Origin: Thelonectria olida
Taxonomy: Eukaryota > Ascomycota > Sordariomycetes > Hypocreales > Nectriaceae
Reading direction: 5' to 3'
Length of the DNA: 64,000 bases
Assembly: GCA_020736575.1 (NCBI GenBank)
Contig: JAGPYM010000011.1
Span: 1,134,822 to 1,198,821 of the forward strand
Under the pieces are notes generated by a model that worked only from the letters and a program-made list of their open reading frames with translations, had not been told where the DNA came from and made no database searches. Shown here piece after piece: positions 1 to 11,221 of this stretch; positions within the stretch are counted from its first letter, which is position 1; each line of letters begins with the position of its first letter. A program made the translations under genes and the position numbers.

Positions 1-726
1 TCTGAACACCGGTTTCTGATCCGATCTCAGATACCCGGGGAGTGCTGGGCGATGCCCTTTGGTCACCCAATTGAGAGTCAGATCCATTCGTTCGATCTCC
101 TGACTGTGCATTGCTTGCCGAGACGTTTTGATCATCGCTTGACTGGGAAGTAGCACTCTGGACGGTTTGAGTGCGGAAACCGGACTGGCTCCGTGTTGGG
201 GTGCTCTGTTGCCTGCTTGCCATGGAAGAACTCTGCAACGATGAACCACTACGGTCATTAGATTGCGTACTAGACTTTGAGTCTCTTAGTGAGGTATTTG
301 ATGAAGTACTTAAGGTGCTCGATTCAGGCTCACTTCCTAGAGAAACGTCATTTGGAGGGGTCTGGCTTGGTTCGTTCTTCTGCCCTCCTGGCCTAGAATT
401 CTGGGCACTGGCCGAGGTGTTCGACTGGGACACGCTCATTGAGATGATTTGTTGAGTTGTCCGTGAGCCGTGCGTTACAGAAGTCCTTTCGGAGTTATCT
501 TGTAGGGAGCTCGTAGAACCGGGCGTGGTGGCAGCTGGTGCAGTCGCCGAACCGCTTGTGTCGATGCCACCATCCAGACTGAGTGAACCGTGTCCATCCG
601 AAGATGCATCCTTACTTGCGGAAGAGCCTGCATCAGAGCTGGCCAGTGGTGTGCTTTGTCGAGTAATGGTGCTGAATGATGTTCTCGTCGTCGATGGACG
701 GGTCGCCGGACTGCCATTTTGGGATG
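1..726 (-). CDS. Ser/Thr/Gln-rich low-complexity protein, partial
   Basis: The complement strand has one uninterrupted frame from about position 726 to the left edge, roughly 240 codons. It is dominated by Ser, Thr, Gln, Asn and Pro with no recognisable fold. An in-frame stop at 728-730 bounds it upstream, and an AG immediately before 726 could be an intron acceptor, so this is probably an internal or last exon whose start codon lies in an upstream exon I could not place between 740 and 1010. The composition resembles the mucin-like stalk of fungal cell-wall or GPI proteins, or a disordered nuclear regulator. No signal peptide or anchor is visible in this part. The competing plus-strand frames lack such a coherent composition. 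Function is unknown. Confidence 0.5.
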
Positions 727-1480
727 CTTACACCGGAGAACCGAGTAATGGCGTACATGAATGCATCTGGTGCAGAGTGCCTCAGCTAGTTTCCGAATTA
801 AACTTCTCCAGGGACCGCACCATCCTCAATGATATTCGGGGTTCAGGCACAAGCCGCGTGGCTGAACCATATCGCTGTGGGTTCAGGACATCTAGATCTC
901 AGGGACCTGCGTCGAGGCGGTCCACTACGGAAGCCATGTCTTACAGCGTGTGGGAGGGTCATCTGTCGGATTGCAGAGCCAAGTATGTGACGGGCTGGTT
1001 GAAGTCGTAATTATCTCGGTTGAGTGAGGTAATGGGCACAGATTGTCATCGAGTTGTTAGAGAACGGTAGCAACGGCACTTTGATCCGACTTGTTGAACG
1101 ACGTCAATGAGTTTGGCAGTCTTTTGAATATGCCCTCACGCTACCCTAGAGCATCCAGATTTCTCTACGTTGCTGCCAAGACACGTCCAAAAACGCCAAC
1201 TTCTTAGTCGACACTCAATCTTCAAGCTTTGGATTTGGCACTGACGTATTATTGAGTCAGCCCACCTTGTTTATTAACCCGTGATTAGATTGTGGCCGTC
1301 ATTGCACGTGTAAACATCAATTCAGCGGTAGCATCTTATCATCCGCTAACAAAGCCTGCACGCAACTACCCACAATGTAGTTAGCAGTAATGTCTCGTCT
1401 ATTTTCCTCATGTTCGAGCCTATTGTCCATGTAAAGCCGCCAAAAAAACAATACCCATTCCATTACCCTACCCCCTACCC
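727..1480. other. Intergenic, no confident gene
   Basis: No convincing coding region is seen. The unplaced 5' exon(s) of the Ser/Thr-rich gene on the complement strand may lie here. A short complement-strand frame starting near 935 ends after a dozen codons. Confidence 0.4.
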
Positions 1481-3163
1481 TTAAATGTTGATAAAAATAC
1501 ACGCCATATTTGAGTGCGCAACCTCCTGGCCATTCCGAATGGCCGCCGCCTGCAAGCACTGCGTCCCGTTGAACTGGCTTGGGACATCGATCAGGGTCTC
1601 GAAGCCGCGCTTCTTTGCCCTCCCTATCGCCGTCATCCTCGTCCCTCGATCGACGTTGAACAGCTTCCACGCCTCAATGTCTGTCGCCCCGTTCCAGCTC
1701 ACGTACGCGTGCAGCTGGTGGTCCTCGTCCCGCTCCAGTACCAGACTCGGTACCCAGCCCTTGGGCGTCGCGTGCCACTCCTGCTTGTAGGCACGGTAGC
1801 TCTGCGCCTTGTTGTTAAAGCCAAAGCGGCCCTCCCAGCGGAGGTCGCTGCTGTCGCCTGTCGGGCCGTACTCGCGGATGACGGGGATGGGGCCGTAGGA
1901 GACGAGCTGGTTGCCGTTGCTCAAGCCAATCTCGTAACCGCCCTGGCTCTGCGAAAAGATGTCCTCGACGGACTCAAGGTCGTGGACCAGAACCGGGGGA
2001 ATGGAAGAATTGGGTGGAAGGGCGACGTCGAACAACAGCGCTCTGGATGAGGTGATGTCCGTGTCATCCTCATCATTGTGGTTGTCGAACATACTCAACC
2101 TGAAGCCATTCTCTGTGATGTTGTGCGCTCGCACATGATGCTGCCAGCGAAATTGCGCCGCCGTTGGCAAGCGGCCAAAGTCTCCGACAAGAGTCTCGCC
2201 GCTGCCGTTGAGATCCCAGAGGACCTCTCCGGTGGTCCGAGAGATGAGGTAGTTGGACCAGAAATGCCTCCCGCAAATCAGGTACGTGTCGTTTGTGAAA
2301 ACCTGCATCGAGTTGAGATGGAAATAATCGTAAGGACGCTCTATGGTCCCATCTCCCTGGTAGTTTGGCAGCGGGATGCGCGAGTCTTCGACTTTGAAAT
2401 GCTCCATGGCGCTCCATCGAAAGAGGATTTCGCCGGTTTTGATGTCAACCTCGTACAGCAAGCTGTCGGCAACCCAGCCGTCCACTGGACCACCCAATGG
2501 CGTCAGATCGTAGGGCACCGCGTTGTACGCGACGAGGAGAACACTGTCCCTCTCGGTGACCTCCTGCTCGCGGAAGTCCATGGTCCCAGGGGCTTCGAAC
2601 ACGCCCCCAACGTCCATAGTCGCATTCAGCTTGACGACAGTTTGGCGATACTCGTGATCCAGAATGACAAGATTGCCATAGCCGTGGTCCTTGATTGTCA
2701 CTCCATTCCACAAAGTGAGATGCGGTTTGCCGTAGATGGTCTGGACACGAAGATTGTGGCCATTGCCCGGCAGGTCCAGGCAGTAGACGAGTTCGTTTTG
2801 TTGGTCCATAATCATGGGGGCACTCTGCTTCTGTCCATCATCAACACGGAGTTGTGGTGTGAAGATGATATATCCGTCTGCGAGTTCTTGGCCGTTGTCA
2901 TAGTAGTCGAAATTGGGCGGGTTAAATGGCGATGATTTGAAGACGCGATACGGCCACATGGTGCCAAACAGGGGCGACGTCTCATTCTCGGCGACGACCT
3001 CGACATATGACGACGAGGGGAAAGTGGGAAGGGTATCAAACACGGGCGGCTGTCGCAATGGGTAGTCAACATCAAGGAGAAGGTAGTAGAACAGAAGGCA
3101 GCTGGCAAAGGTGCCGAGGCCCATTAGCTTTGAGGTCAAGGACATTTTGAGAAGAGCAACCAT
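1481..3163 (-). CDS. Arylsulfotransferase (ASST) family membrane protein
   Basis: Single-exon gene. The frame is open back to 3253, but the first ATG codons are at 3163 (MVALLKM) and 3145, so I start at 3163, giving about 560 aa. A hydrophobic segment near residues 15-30 looks like a signal anchor, which places the rest in the secretory lumen or outside. The body has the repeated beta-propeller blades of fungal arylsulfotransferase-type proteins (Arylsulfotran_2), with blocks such as DHGYGNLVILDHEYRQ, YDYFHLNSMQ and WQHHVRAHNI, where conserved His residues lie in loops. Several N-glycosylation sequons (NGT, NIT, NDT) fit a secretory location. Bacterial relatives move sulfate between phenols. 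Whether the fungal family does so is unproven, so the activity is inferred from family only. Length is normal and no break is seen. Confidence 0.85.
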   Translation of the reverse strand: MVALLKMSLTSKLMGLGTFASCLLFYYLLLDVDYPLRQPPVFDTLPTFPSSSYVEVVAENETSPLFGTMWPYRVFKSSPFNPPNFDYYDNGQELADGYIIFTPQLRVDDGQKQSAPMIMDQQNELVYCLDLPGNGHNLRVQTIYGKPHLTLWNGVTIKDHGYGNLVILDHEYRQTVVKLNATMDVGGVFEAPGTMDFREQEVTERDSVLLVAYNAVPYDLTPLGGPVDGWVADSLLYEVDIKTGEILFRWSAMEHFKVEDSRIPLPNYQGDGTIERPYDYFHLNSMQVFTNDTYLICGRHFWSNYLISRTTGEVLWDLNGSGETLVGDFGRLPTAAQFRWQHHVRAHNITENGFRLSMFDNHNDEDDTDITSSRALLFDVALPPNSSIPPVLVHDLESVEDIFSQSQGGYEIGLSNGNQLVSYGPIPVIREYGPTGDSSDLRWEGRFGFNNKAQSYRAYKQEWHATPKGWVPSLVLERDEDHQLHAYVSWNGATDIEAWKLFNVDRGTRMTAIGRAKKRGFETLIDVPSQFNGTQCLQAAAIRNGQEVAHSNMACIFINI

Positions 3164-4267
3164 GGCATCATCAGCATGGCCTGTGAAATGAGCGTGATGT
3201 GATGAAGAATGAGGATATTCGTGGTTGATTGAAAGATCACAGTAAAAACTCAATCACAACGCTGCTGAACAGAGTTCCTCGTCTCATCCCCCTTGATAAA
3301 CCCAGAAAGCGAATTGGAAGGGAGAAGAATCGGCAGAAAGGGGCATCTTTCAGGCCTTCTCCTGATTGAAAAATCGAGACTTGGTGATGGCGCCAATTCC
3401 CCCCCCTTGCTTTTGTTTCTACTAGTCTGCCGCCACACGATCCCTTTGAGCCTAGTTTCCCAGCTTTGGAACGCGCGCATTGGTCTTTCATTCCATAGTC
3501 TCGAGGGATAATTGGGGGCTTCCCAGAATCCAATGGGAGCGAGACGCGTTCTTCTGAGACGTACGAATCTGTAAAGTTAAGTTGAGATTAAACTATTGAC
3601 AAGCCGCCCCCTGATTATCTTTTGATTCGCTCAGGACTCTCATAGCATCTGATGGATATCGAATGGATGTGGGCGAGACATGAGCAACCATGGCACCGGG
3701 ATCTTCAGTGACCCCTGGCAAGTCCAGAGGATACATGTAGCTTAAAACTCTCGGATAGAGGGGTTATTCTCGTCATTCCCCAGACTTGATCCATTGATAT
3801 TTCAGGTATTCTCCTAACATATTAAGCTTTCCTCCCGAGCTACGTCGTACGCTTATCTTCACAGCACCTCGAACCCGGCGAGCTCATCACTAAGTGCCCT
3901 TGCAGGCATGGAGGGGAGTTCCCCCGCGTTTCTACCCTCAGTAGCATCAGTATGTAGGAAGACATCATTGCCCATTACTCAACCACGCCCTTTTGCAGCT
4001 CGCGATAGCTTCATCAACCGATAACACAAGCATCCACCCCGACTCTCGGCCAGCTCATCCGGACGTGCAATTCCGTGCGAACAAACAGCGGCATCGGATC
4101 CATTCCCGGATAACAGCGGGGTGGGGCAATATCGCAATTCACTCTCTATTTTTCACCCATACATCGGCATCTTCATAAATGCCGAGTTTGTGTTTATAAA
4201 TCAATCTAGTCTCAGTCATCTACCTAGTAATACACACCTTGGAGTAGAACTCATTATTATTGTCAAA
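3164..4267. other. Divergent intergenic region
   Basis: About 1.1 kb between the divergently oriented ASST gene and the DUF1989 gene. Short frames around 3240-3530 show no family features. It probably holds both promoters. Confidence 0.5.
4193..4201 (+). promoter_or_regulatory. Putative TATA box of the DUF1989 gene
   Basis: TTTATAAAT lies about 70 bp before the ATG at 4268 and is followed by a CT-rich leader, consistent with a core promoter. Motif and spacing only. Confidence 0.4.
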
Positions 4268-5350
4268 ATGTCTGCAACCGACGCCCAACGCCTTGCCAAC
4301 CGCAAGCCCATCCCCAAGCCTGTCCCGGCTTACTTGCCTTCCAGCGACGCCTCCCCGCTCAAGGTGAACCGCGAGCTCTACGATAAGTTCCGCGAGGCTC
4401 CCAGAGTCTTAATTGAGGAGTTCACTCTACCCATTCGCTCGGGGAGAGCTTGGAAGGCTCCCGCGGGCTCCATTGTCAAGATCAGCACCCCCGAGGGCCC
4501 TCAGGTTGGTATGAACAAAACTGCGCCATGGCTCATGAATGAGGGGCAGATGGCGGCGTGTTGTAGAGAAGTGAGAGGGTGATAAGAGCACGACGTAAAG
4601 TAGCTTCATCTTCCACATTGCTAACACGTGGAACCTCTGAAATAGGCGACTTGAACATCTGGAACCTCCACAACCCCCGCGAGCGCTTCTGGGCCAGCCG
4701 CACCAAACAGCTGCACGCCTCCCACGTCTCTACCTACGACCGCCTCTGGTCCAACCTCCCCTACATGCGCCCCCTCGCCACCATCATCAAGGACACGCTC
4801 TCCTGGTACGGCACCGATGAGCACGGCGGCCGTGTGCACGACTTGCTCGGCACGCGCTGCGACCCGTACATCAACACGGTGCTAAGCGGCGGCACCTACA
4901 ACTTCCAGTGCCACTCGAACCTGACACGCGCCGTGCTGCCCTACGGCCTGAACGAGCAGGACGTCCACGATGTGATTAACATTTTCCAGGTTACCGGGTT
5001 GGACGAACAAGGAAGGTATTTTATGAACCCTTCTCCTGCTGAGCCGGGTGATCACCTTGAGTTTCTTGCCGAACAGGACCTGCTGATGGCTCTGAGTAAG
5101 AATAACCCCAGTGTCTCTCAGGGTGAAGTTACTAATATTTGCAGGCACTTGTCCCGGTGGTGACCTGTCCCTCTGGGGATTCGGCGAGGACAGCGAGGAG
5201 GAAATGATCAAGTGTTGCCGTCCTCTCAAGGTGGAGGTATACCGCCTTGCCGACGAGAGTCTGCTCGAGAAGAGCGGTTGGAAGCCTGCAGAGAAGTCCC
5301 CTTATGATGGACGCCATGGTATGGACGTTCCTCTCGGGGAGAAGAAATAG
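4268..5350 (+). CDS. DUF1989 (urea carboxylase-associated) family protein
   Basis: Three exons: 4268-4508, 4646-5095 and 5145-5350, giving 298 aa. Intron 1 has donor GTATGA, branch GCTAAC and acceptor ATAG. Intron 2 (49 bp) has GTAAGA, ACTAAT and GCAG. Phases match at both joins. The start ATG sits in a CAAAATGTC context. The protein matches DUF1989 across most of its length: a GDLNIWN block follows the first splice join, then an HxSHVST segment, a GGRVHDLLGTRCDPY block and a CHSNL segment, with conserved His and Cys residues that could bind metal. Bacterial members sit beside urea carboxylase/allophanate hydrolase genes. The fungal role is not established, so I assign no reaction. No urea-degradation neighbours are present here. 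Confidence 0.85.
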
Positions 5351-5479
5351 TAAAAAGACATGTGTGGAATGCGATTCAACGTAGATTAGACTGTATATAC
5401 ATAGAAAGCAGCACTATACTATACAAGGTCAATTTACATTCTTCTTCCAATCAGAACCATTTCACAGGGAATGTTTCTA

Positions 5480-6736
5480 TCAATGCTTCTTCTCAGCTTT
5501 TAACTCCTCAGCCAAGACCGTGTCATCCCGATGCTGCAAGAGAGCAATCATAGTACCTCCCGGCCCAGACAGGAGCAGGCTCCTCAAAAGACCTCTGCCC
5601 AAGTCCTTCTGCTCCTCGGACGTCGTGGCTGGCTTGACCTGCGACAAGAGGTGAACGGCCCAGATGATTCCAGCGACGGACCCAAGATACAAGTCGTACC
5701 GAAGGTAGTCATGGAATGATGAGGCGGCTGAAGTCATTGGCTCCCACGAGTGAGGCGGCCCAGGGATAAACATCTTCTCCAGTGAAAGGGCCTCGGCAAC
5801 GCCATCGGGATACAGTCCAGGGAAGAAAGCGCTGGTGGCAAGCACAGCGATGGTGAAAAGCTGACCCGTAACGGCAACGTTCCATGCGAATCCATAAGCA
5901 TGCGACAGAGCGGCTCTCTCGATGTGAGCCTTGGGGGTGAAGGAATTCTTTCCGATGCTGAGTCGCTTGAGCAAGCCAGTGAAAGCCGCCTGCAAAAAGA
6001 CGACGTAGAGAGGAAACGCCTGCCAGATGGCAAGACACCACTGACGCATGTGCGCATGGGGAAATGGGACCGCTACCAGCACGCTGAGAAGAATGTAGCC
6101 AAGCAAGAAGGCCGGTACAACCGCGTGGAGCTTGGAAGGATCCCTGAGGCGAACACTCTCGGGCAGGGTGAATTTTGTAGTGTAGAGCAGGTGGTGCACG
6201 AGAAATACGGGGAAAATGATGCCGAAGCCGACTGTTTGCATCAAGAACCCCCATGCCACCGGGCTGTCGTCGATATCAGCATCAGGGCAGTACGTTGAAT
6301 GCATGATGAGGAGAACTCACTTGAAGAAAAGACTGCTTGCTTTGAGCACTCGCTGGCTCTCAACCATCAGGATGGAAAAAAAAGGAATCATTTGCGTCCC
6401 AAAGTAAAACGCAAACAGCGAGAGCGCAGGCGCCGACCCGTCAGCGACGTTGGCGAAGAAGACATTGAGCATGGCAAAGAGCCTGTCCAGCGTGGGAAAG
6501 CCAGTGTACTCTTTGAGGAGCGGCCGTTGCGTGCCGGGGAGGAAACTAGGCTGCTCGTCGTCAACGATGGAATCGATGAGTTCCATGTAGCCGCTGCGAT
6601 TGGCCTGGCCCACCATTGCGTCGACGGCGAAGAAGAAGATGGTGATGATGAGGGCGATGGGCAGCGTCGGTACTGGCTGAGGCCGACCGGGAGTTCCGGC
6701 GGGCTTTGGGGGCGCGGGCTTTGGACGAGCGGGCAT
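5480..6736 (-). CDS. Multi-pass integral membrane protein, unknown function
   Basis: Two exons, 6736-6321 and 6263-5480 (399 aa), joined by a 57-bp intron with donor GTGAGT, branch CTGAT and acceptor ACAG; the phase fits. The chosen start (MPARPKP) opens a Pro-rich cytosolic tail, followed by a hydrophobic helix (ALIITIFFFAVDAMVG). About seven further hydrophobic segments follow, including ones around FAFYFGTQMIPFFSIL, GFGIIFPVFLVHHLLY, AVVPAFLLGYILLSVLV and GSVAGIIWAVHLL. The C-terminus is charged. It resembles conserved fungal membrane proteins sometimes encoded next to secondary-metabolite clusters, but I cannot name the family with confidence and no biosynthetic enzyme lies beside it. Upstream frame extends to 6931, so a longer N-terminus is possible but unlikely. 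Confidence 0.75.
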
Positions 6737-7254
6737 GATGGGATGCGGTGTTCTGCAGCAATGTGACTGTGTTGAAGCAATCGCGAACCTTTCGGTACAG
6801 CTCTCGGTCTGATTCAGGGGAAGAATTGGGACGCTGATTGACCCCGGCGCTAGAAGATAAGCAAGCGTCAGATGAACACAGTTGACGATGCGCTTTGGTG
6901 GAGTGGACAAAGCTCCCAACTTCCAATTCAAGCAAGCCCTGCTTCAATATTACGGCCTCACCGAAATCAAGGCAGAAATATTCAAAAGCCATCCCCAACT
7001 CACAAATAGCATTGCGCGTTGCATTTAAAGGCACTACAGATTACATCTAGAAATCAGAATCTTGGAGAAAAAATGGCGGAATGGAATTCCGACCTCAAAT
7101 CATGCTGTAACGCCTATTCCCAGCCCAGCCCATTCATTCATTGTGCGCGTCGCCTGAACAAAATCGTTGTGTCACTCCATTGCCGGGATGCCTCGTTCCC
7201 AGAGACAATGGAATGCAATTTCAAACCCATGATATATACGCCGTCACCAGTCAT
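6737..7254. other. Intergenic
   Basis: About 0.5 kb between the start of the membrane-protein gene and the 3' end of the chromodomain gene, both on the complement strand. No gene seen. It likely carries the membrane-protein promoter. Confidence 0.5.
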
Positions 7255-8097
7255 TTATTTCTTCCTCTTCTGATCCTCCCAGTACGCGTCGACCACATCC
7301 TTGGCCGTCTCCTCGACAACTTTGTGTGGCAGCCAAGTCCACTCCGACTTGCCGTAACCTAGCCACTCCACCTGCAATCGCTTCTTGTTCTTCGAGTGCT
7401 TTCGAATGGCAAATATGTCAAACAGGTCGGGGTCTTGAGGATTGAGCGGTCGGCCACCTTGGGATTCCCAGTAGGCGAACAGCGTGTCAGGCGCGTCTCG
7501 ATGGAGGTTCGTCTCGGGCTCCCAAGTTGGAGGACCCCGCTCCCATTCGACCCGAATCTCGATATCATTTCCATTGCCTGTTTGTCGATGATCGAGGAAG
7601 CTCGTGAATCCGTATTGTTCGTCGTCATCATACTCATTGTCATCATCAGCGACGGGTGTCATTTGCGCCTCAGCAGCTCGGACTCGTCGGGCCTGGGGAG
7701 ATGTGAGGGTGAGGTCGAGAGGAGGAGCAAGAACGGCGTTGGCCTCGGTAGCTTCGACTTGTAGACCAAATGGTTGCTCTTCGGATTGGCTTGGTTCATC
7801 GTCATCGCCGGCCGCATCGTCGGTCGCATACTTGGCCGCCGCGACAGCAGCTGGTGACGCAATGCTTCGATTCTAGTGCTGCCACGTCAGTTATCTCCGA
7901 TGCGAATCTCGCAATTCGATGCAACGGCATACCCTATCATTAGTGGGAGGGCTCACAATCCGGCCAAGGGGGCTTCGAGTGTGAACCTCAGTCTCCTTCC
8001 AAGGCACCATCCTGTTGGTGGTGGAGGGTGTTTGCGACTGAAGCTCTGGCGGGGCAGCCGCCTTGCGGGGAGACATAAAGTTGAAGAACGAATCCAT
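7255..8097 (-). CDS. Tandem chromodomain protein
   Basis: Two exons, 8097-7933 and 7872-7255 (260 aa). The 60-bp intron has donor GTATGC, branch AACTGAC and acceptor CTAG, phase 0. Residues 1-125 are disordered and acidic or Pro-rich. The C-terminal half has two chromodomain-like modules. The first (about 145-180) has the WEPETNL block and ends in FAYWESQGG. The second (about 200-255) has LQVEWLGYGKSEWTWLP and ends in VVDAYWEDQK. Chromodomains read methylated histone tails, so a nuclear role in heterochromatin is the family expectation. Fungal two-chromodomain proteins of this size include partners of HP1 complexes, but orthology is not claimed. The first module seems to lack part of its N-terminal strand, so its aromatic cage may be incomplete. 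Confidence 0.8.
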
Positions 8098-8517
8098 GTT
8101 AGGGACGTTGATTGAAACCGGCGTGGGTTTCACACAAAAAATGATTGAAGTTGGGGAGAGAGGGTTGTTCTCGAAATAATAGATCACAGGTAGAAGAAGA
8201 AGGCGTGAGCAAGAGCGAGATGCATCCGCAAAACAAATGTTTCCAGAGCTCGTTTGGACTGGAAATAGCGACTGGCCCCATTGGATGCGGCAAAACGCGC
8301 TTGGAGCGGTACCTTTCTTGACATGGCACGTACCCACCCACTTCAGGAATAATCTTCCTCAGCAAGCAAGCCAGGCGAGGAGAGTGAAGGAACAATAAGG
8401 GAAAGAATGAATTGACCAACGACGACCACAACAAAACATAGTAGCGACCAGTAAACAACCAGTTCGCTCACCACGAACGAGGTCATCCAATTCTCCAAAA
8501 AGAAATCCAAAAAGAAG
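8098..8517. other. Upstream region of chromodomain gene
   Basis: No gene seen. Lies between the chromodomain start codon and the tRNA-Pro gene, and probably holds the promoter of the former. Confidence 0.4.
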
Positions 8518-8607
8518 GGTCTGGCCGGGAATAGAACCCGGGACCTCTCGCAAGCTATGCTTCGGGTTTTTCCCTAAGCGAGAATCATACCACTAGACCA
8601 CCAGACC
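8518..8607 (-). tRNA. tRNA-Pro (AGG) with intron
   Basis: On the complement strand the sequence folds as a complete tRNA: acceptor GGTCTGG pairs with the 3' CCAGACC, the D arm contains TCTAGTGGTAT, and anticodon stem CTCGC/GCGAG encloses the loop TTAGGG..T with anticodon AGG. The T arm is GTCCCGGGTTCTATTCCCGG. An intron of about 18-19 nt lies one base 3' of the anticodon, the canonical place, and contains a short CCC able to pair with the GGG of the anticodon loop. Confidence 0.93.
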
Positions 8608-11221
8608 AAGTAAGCCAATGAATGGCTTTTGCTTTGATGACGAGAAGGCTCGCAATTAGGATATATATCCAATTCAATAAGAGTTTACTAAAATTTTCAC
8701 CATCCTCCAGTCAAGGGTAGGTGAGGCAACCCCAAGATGACGATTATATGTTTTATCTAATAGCTTCAGTTACAATTTCTAAAGTATTTTAGTTGGCAGA
8801 CAGGATGTCCCCTCCCTTCAAGCGCAGCAATATCGTCACACCTCTCAATCTCCATCACCAAGCCTGAAAACCGTACAGTTCGTCCACTGCCAACATATGG
8901 ATGTTGTCTCCTTGCCGGCAACAAACCCAACTGGGCTCTTCCAACGTCAGGCCTTCGGACAGGAGTCGCATTTCGCCAACCACACCCCTCTCTGTCACAA
9001 TCATCTTCGTCGACCACTTTGAGTAGGCACTTATAAGACTTGAAGCCAGGCACCTGAGGCGCTTCCAGCATGAGCCGATGCCGTCATCTCGCCAATAGAG
9101 CGCCAGGCCGCGCTCGTCCACCCATTCATAATAATTGGGGAACCCAATATTCTAGATAACGTAAACCGCCACACTGAGTATAAAAATAAGCAATACGGCT
9201 TTGCTATAATAAATTTGACAGTTTCGGGTTCAGTCGAAATGGCCCATCCATAGCAAGAAATCTCACAGGTTATCTGCTTTCACTTACTGTTCGGTGATCT
9301 AGTATATCGAACACCGTTTCACTAATTAAGGGAAATGTAGCCTAGTCGCTTCCAAGACCCAAAATCTCATAGAACGGCTGCGTACCGTTATCCTCGTTTC
9401 TTTTGCGGGCCTATCCGCCATCGAATTTCCAAGGCGGGACGGCCGCTCGAGTCAAGCTGTCCGCTCGAGCCATACCGATGATCTGAGAAATGGTGTTCAT
9501 GACGAATCTATCGTATACCGTCAAGCTGTCGTCGGAGTCGCCGTTCCAGATGAGGTCTGGAATGAAGTGAGATGCATCTTCTATCCTGGGCCAACCCTAT
9601 GGTCCTCGTTTGCTACCTTTTTGAGGCACCGTCTCTCAACCCAAGGAGAGAGGAAACCTCCATAGCAGTGACGTTATCGAGAATGATAGCAGTATTGAGT
9701 ATTGTGAATTAGCCTGGGAGGGTTAGCATCGAGTTGAGATCCGAATCGACTTTGTGTTGGACGTAGGCCACTGAAACGAGGGCGCTTTAGTGCTCGGAAT
9801 GTCAACCCAGGAAAAGTTAAGAGCATTCATAGGATGTGAACGGAAAGTCGACGCGAGCAGAGTTGTGTAGAATATCCAGCATCAAATACTCTGCTGTCAG
9901 GTTCTTGTCACGAATGGCCGTGAAGTTGTTCTGCTGTTGTTCCTGCCTGACACTCAGTGATAGAAGCGGCAAGGTTGCAGGAAGATACTGGAGCCTCTTA
10001 ACCTTGTTCCATACTTATCAGGAAAGGAAACTCGACAAAATAATGCGTAACCAAAGCGGCACTCTCCAAATCCTCTGTCTTGCTTCCCGACGCTCAAACA
10101 ATTGGGAATCTCTCATTGTCATTGTGATTTACCTATGCTATGACATATTCGGTCAGGATGACGCTCTAGGCGTCGGGCGCAACACGTTGATATATACGAT
10201 TTGAGTCACCTTCTAGAGGCAGCTCAGTTGGAGTCGGATGAGAGACGGGTAACGACTCGCAACAAAGGCCGGCCCCGAGTAAGGCCGAGGGCTTCACCCG
10301 ATGCTGGAAATGTTCCAGGCTGAGTGCGGTAGTTTCGGCAGCCATACAGACTTCCCCCACGTCTATTTCGTCACACGTCATTGTGAAGCAAGCATTTGTC
10401 GGCTGAAAACAGGCATGCCCGGTGTGAGGGGTTAGCGGAGAGCAAGTCCGAGTCCCGACGGCGGGCGGACCGGAGACGTAAACCGCGCACCTACCCAAGG
10501 CTGATCTAAGCACAACGAATTCCGTCAATTGGATTAAGCATTTTCAACATGCTGATCTTCTTAACGACTTGATAGCGGACGAATAGAAGAATAACGCACA
10601 TTTGCACAATTTTCGGAGATTAGGGTTGGAATGCCACTAATTGATCAGTCGAAGAATAAGAAGAAGAAATAAAAAAAAAATAGCTCCTCGTACAGATTAT
10701 AGAGCCGACAATCCCGACCAATGCCGAGCACGTAATCAAGACGCACTTCAACCAACAAGGAAAGCACCACCCACGCCATCACCGACCTGCCACCAACGAC
10801 GCCCCCAACGTGCTCAACTGCCGCCATCCAACCAATTTGCTTCTTTTGCGTTGTCAGCCCGCACCTGCCCTGACACCACCGACCGCCACCAAACAGCACC
10901 TTCCTTTTTGCAAGCCCTGGCCCAGCCTCCCTCCCCTGCTGCTCCTTCCATCCTACTACCGCTGCCGCATGACGCAGGTGTAACCCTCAACAAATTGCGT
11001 GCAAACCGTGCAACCAACTCGCCCACACATTCCCAGCGGCTGTTATCGCGACTTCCCGTTTCAACGGCCCAACCAAACACAAGGAACTCCTCGGGCAATC
11101 AGACTAAAGCCATTTTGTTACTCACATCTCCGGCTGCGACTCCGGTTCTCCCCCAAACTCGTGCAACGCCGCAACGCGTCTTTCCGCGCTGCAACTGCAC
11201 AACTCCACCTTTTGAAGCCTC
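8608..11221. other. Long intergenic region, no confident gene
   Basis: About 2.6 kb with only short frames. Complement-strand frames around 8766-9121 (about 90-100 codons, overlapping in two frames) could be remnants of a gene, but I recognise no family. The last 600 bp before the carbonic anhydrase are C- and A-rich and look like its promoter and long leader. Confidence 0.4.

Noticed and set aside
8766..9121. Two overlapping complement-strand frames of about 90-100 codons
   Set aside because: No start context, family motif or splice partner. Possibly a gene relic, but unsupported.
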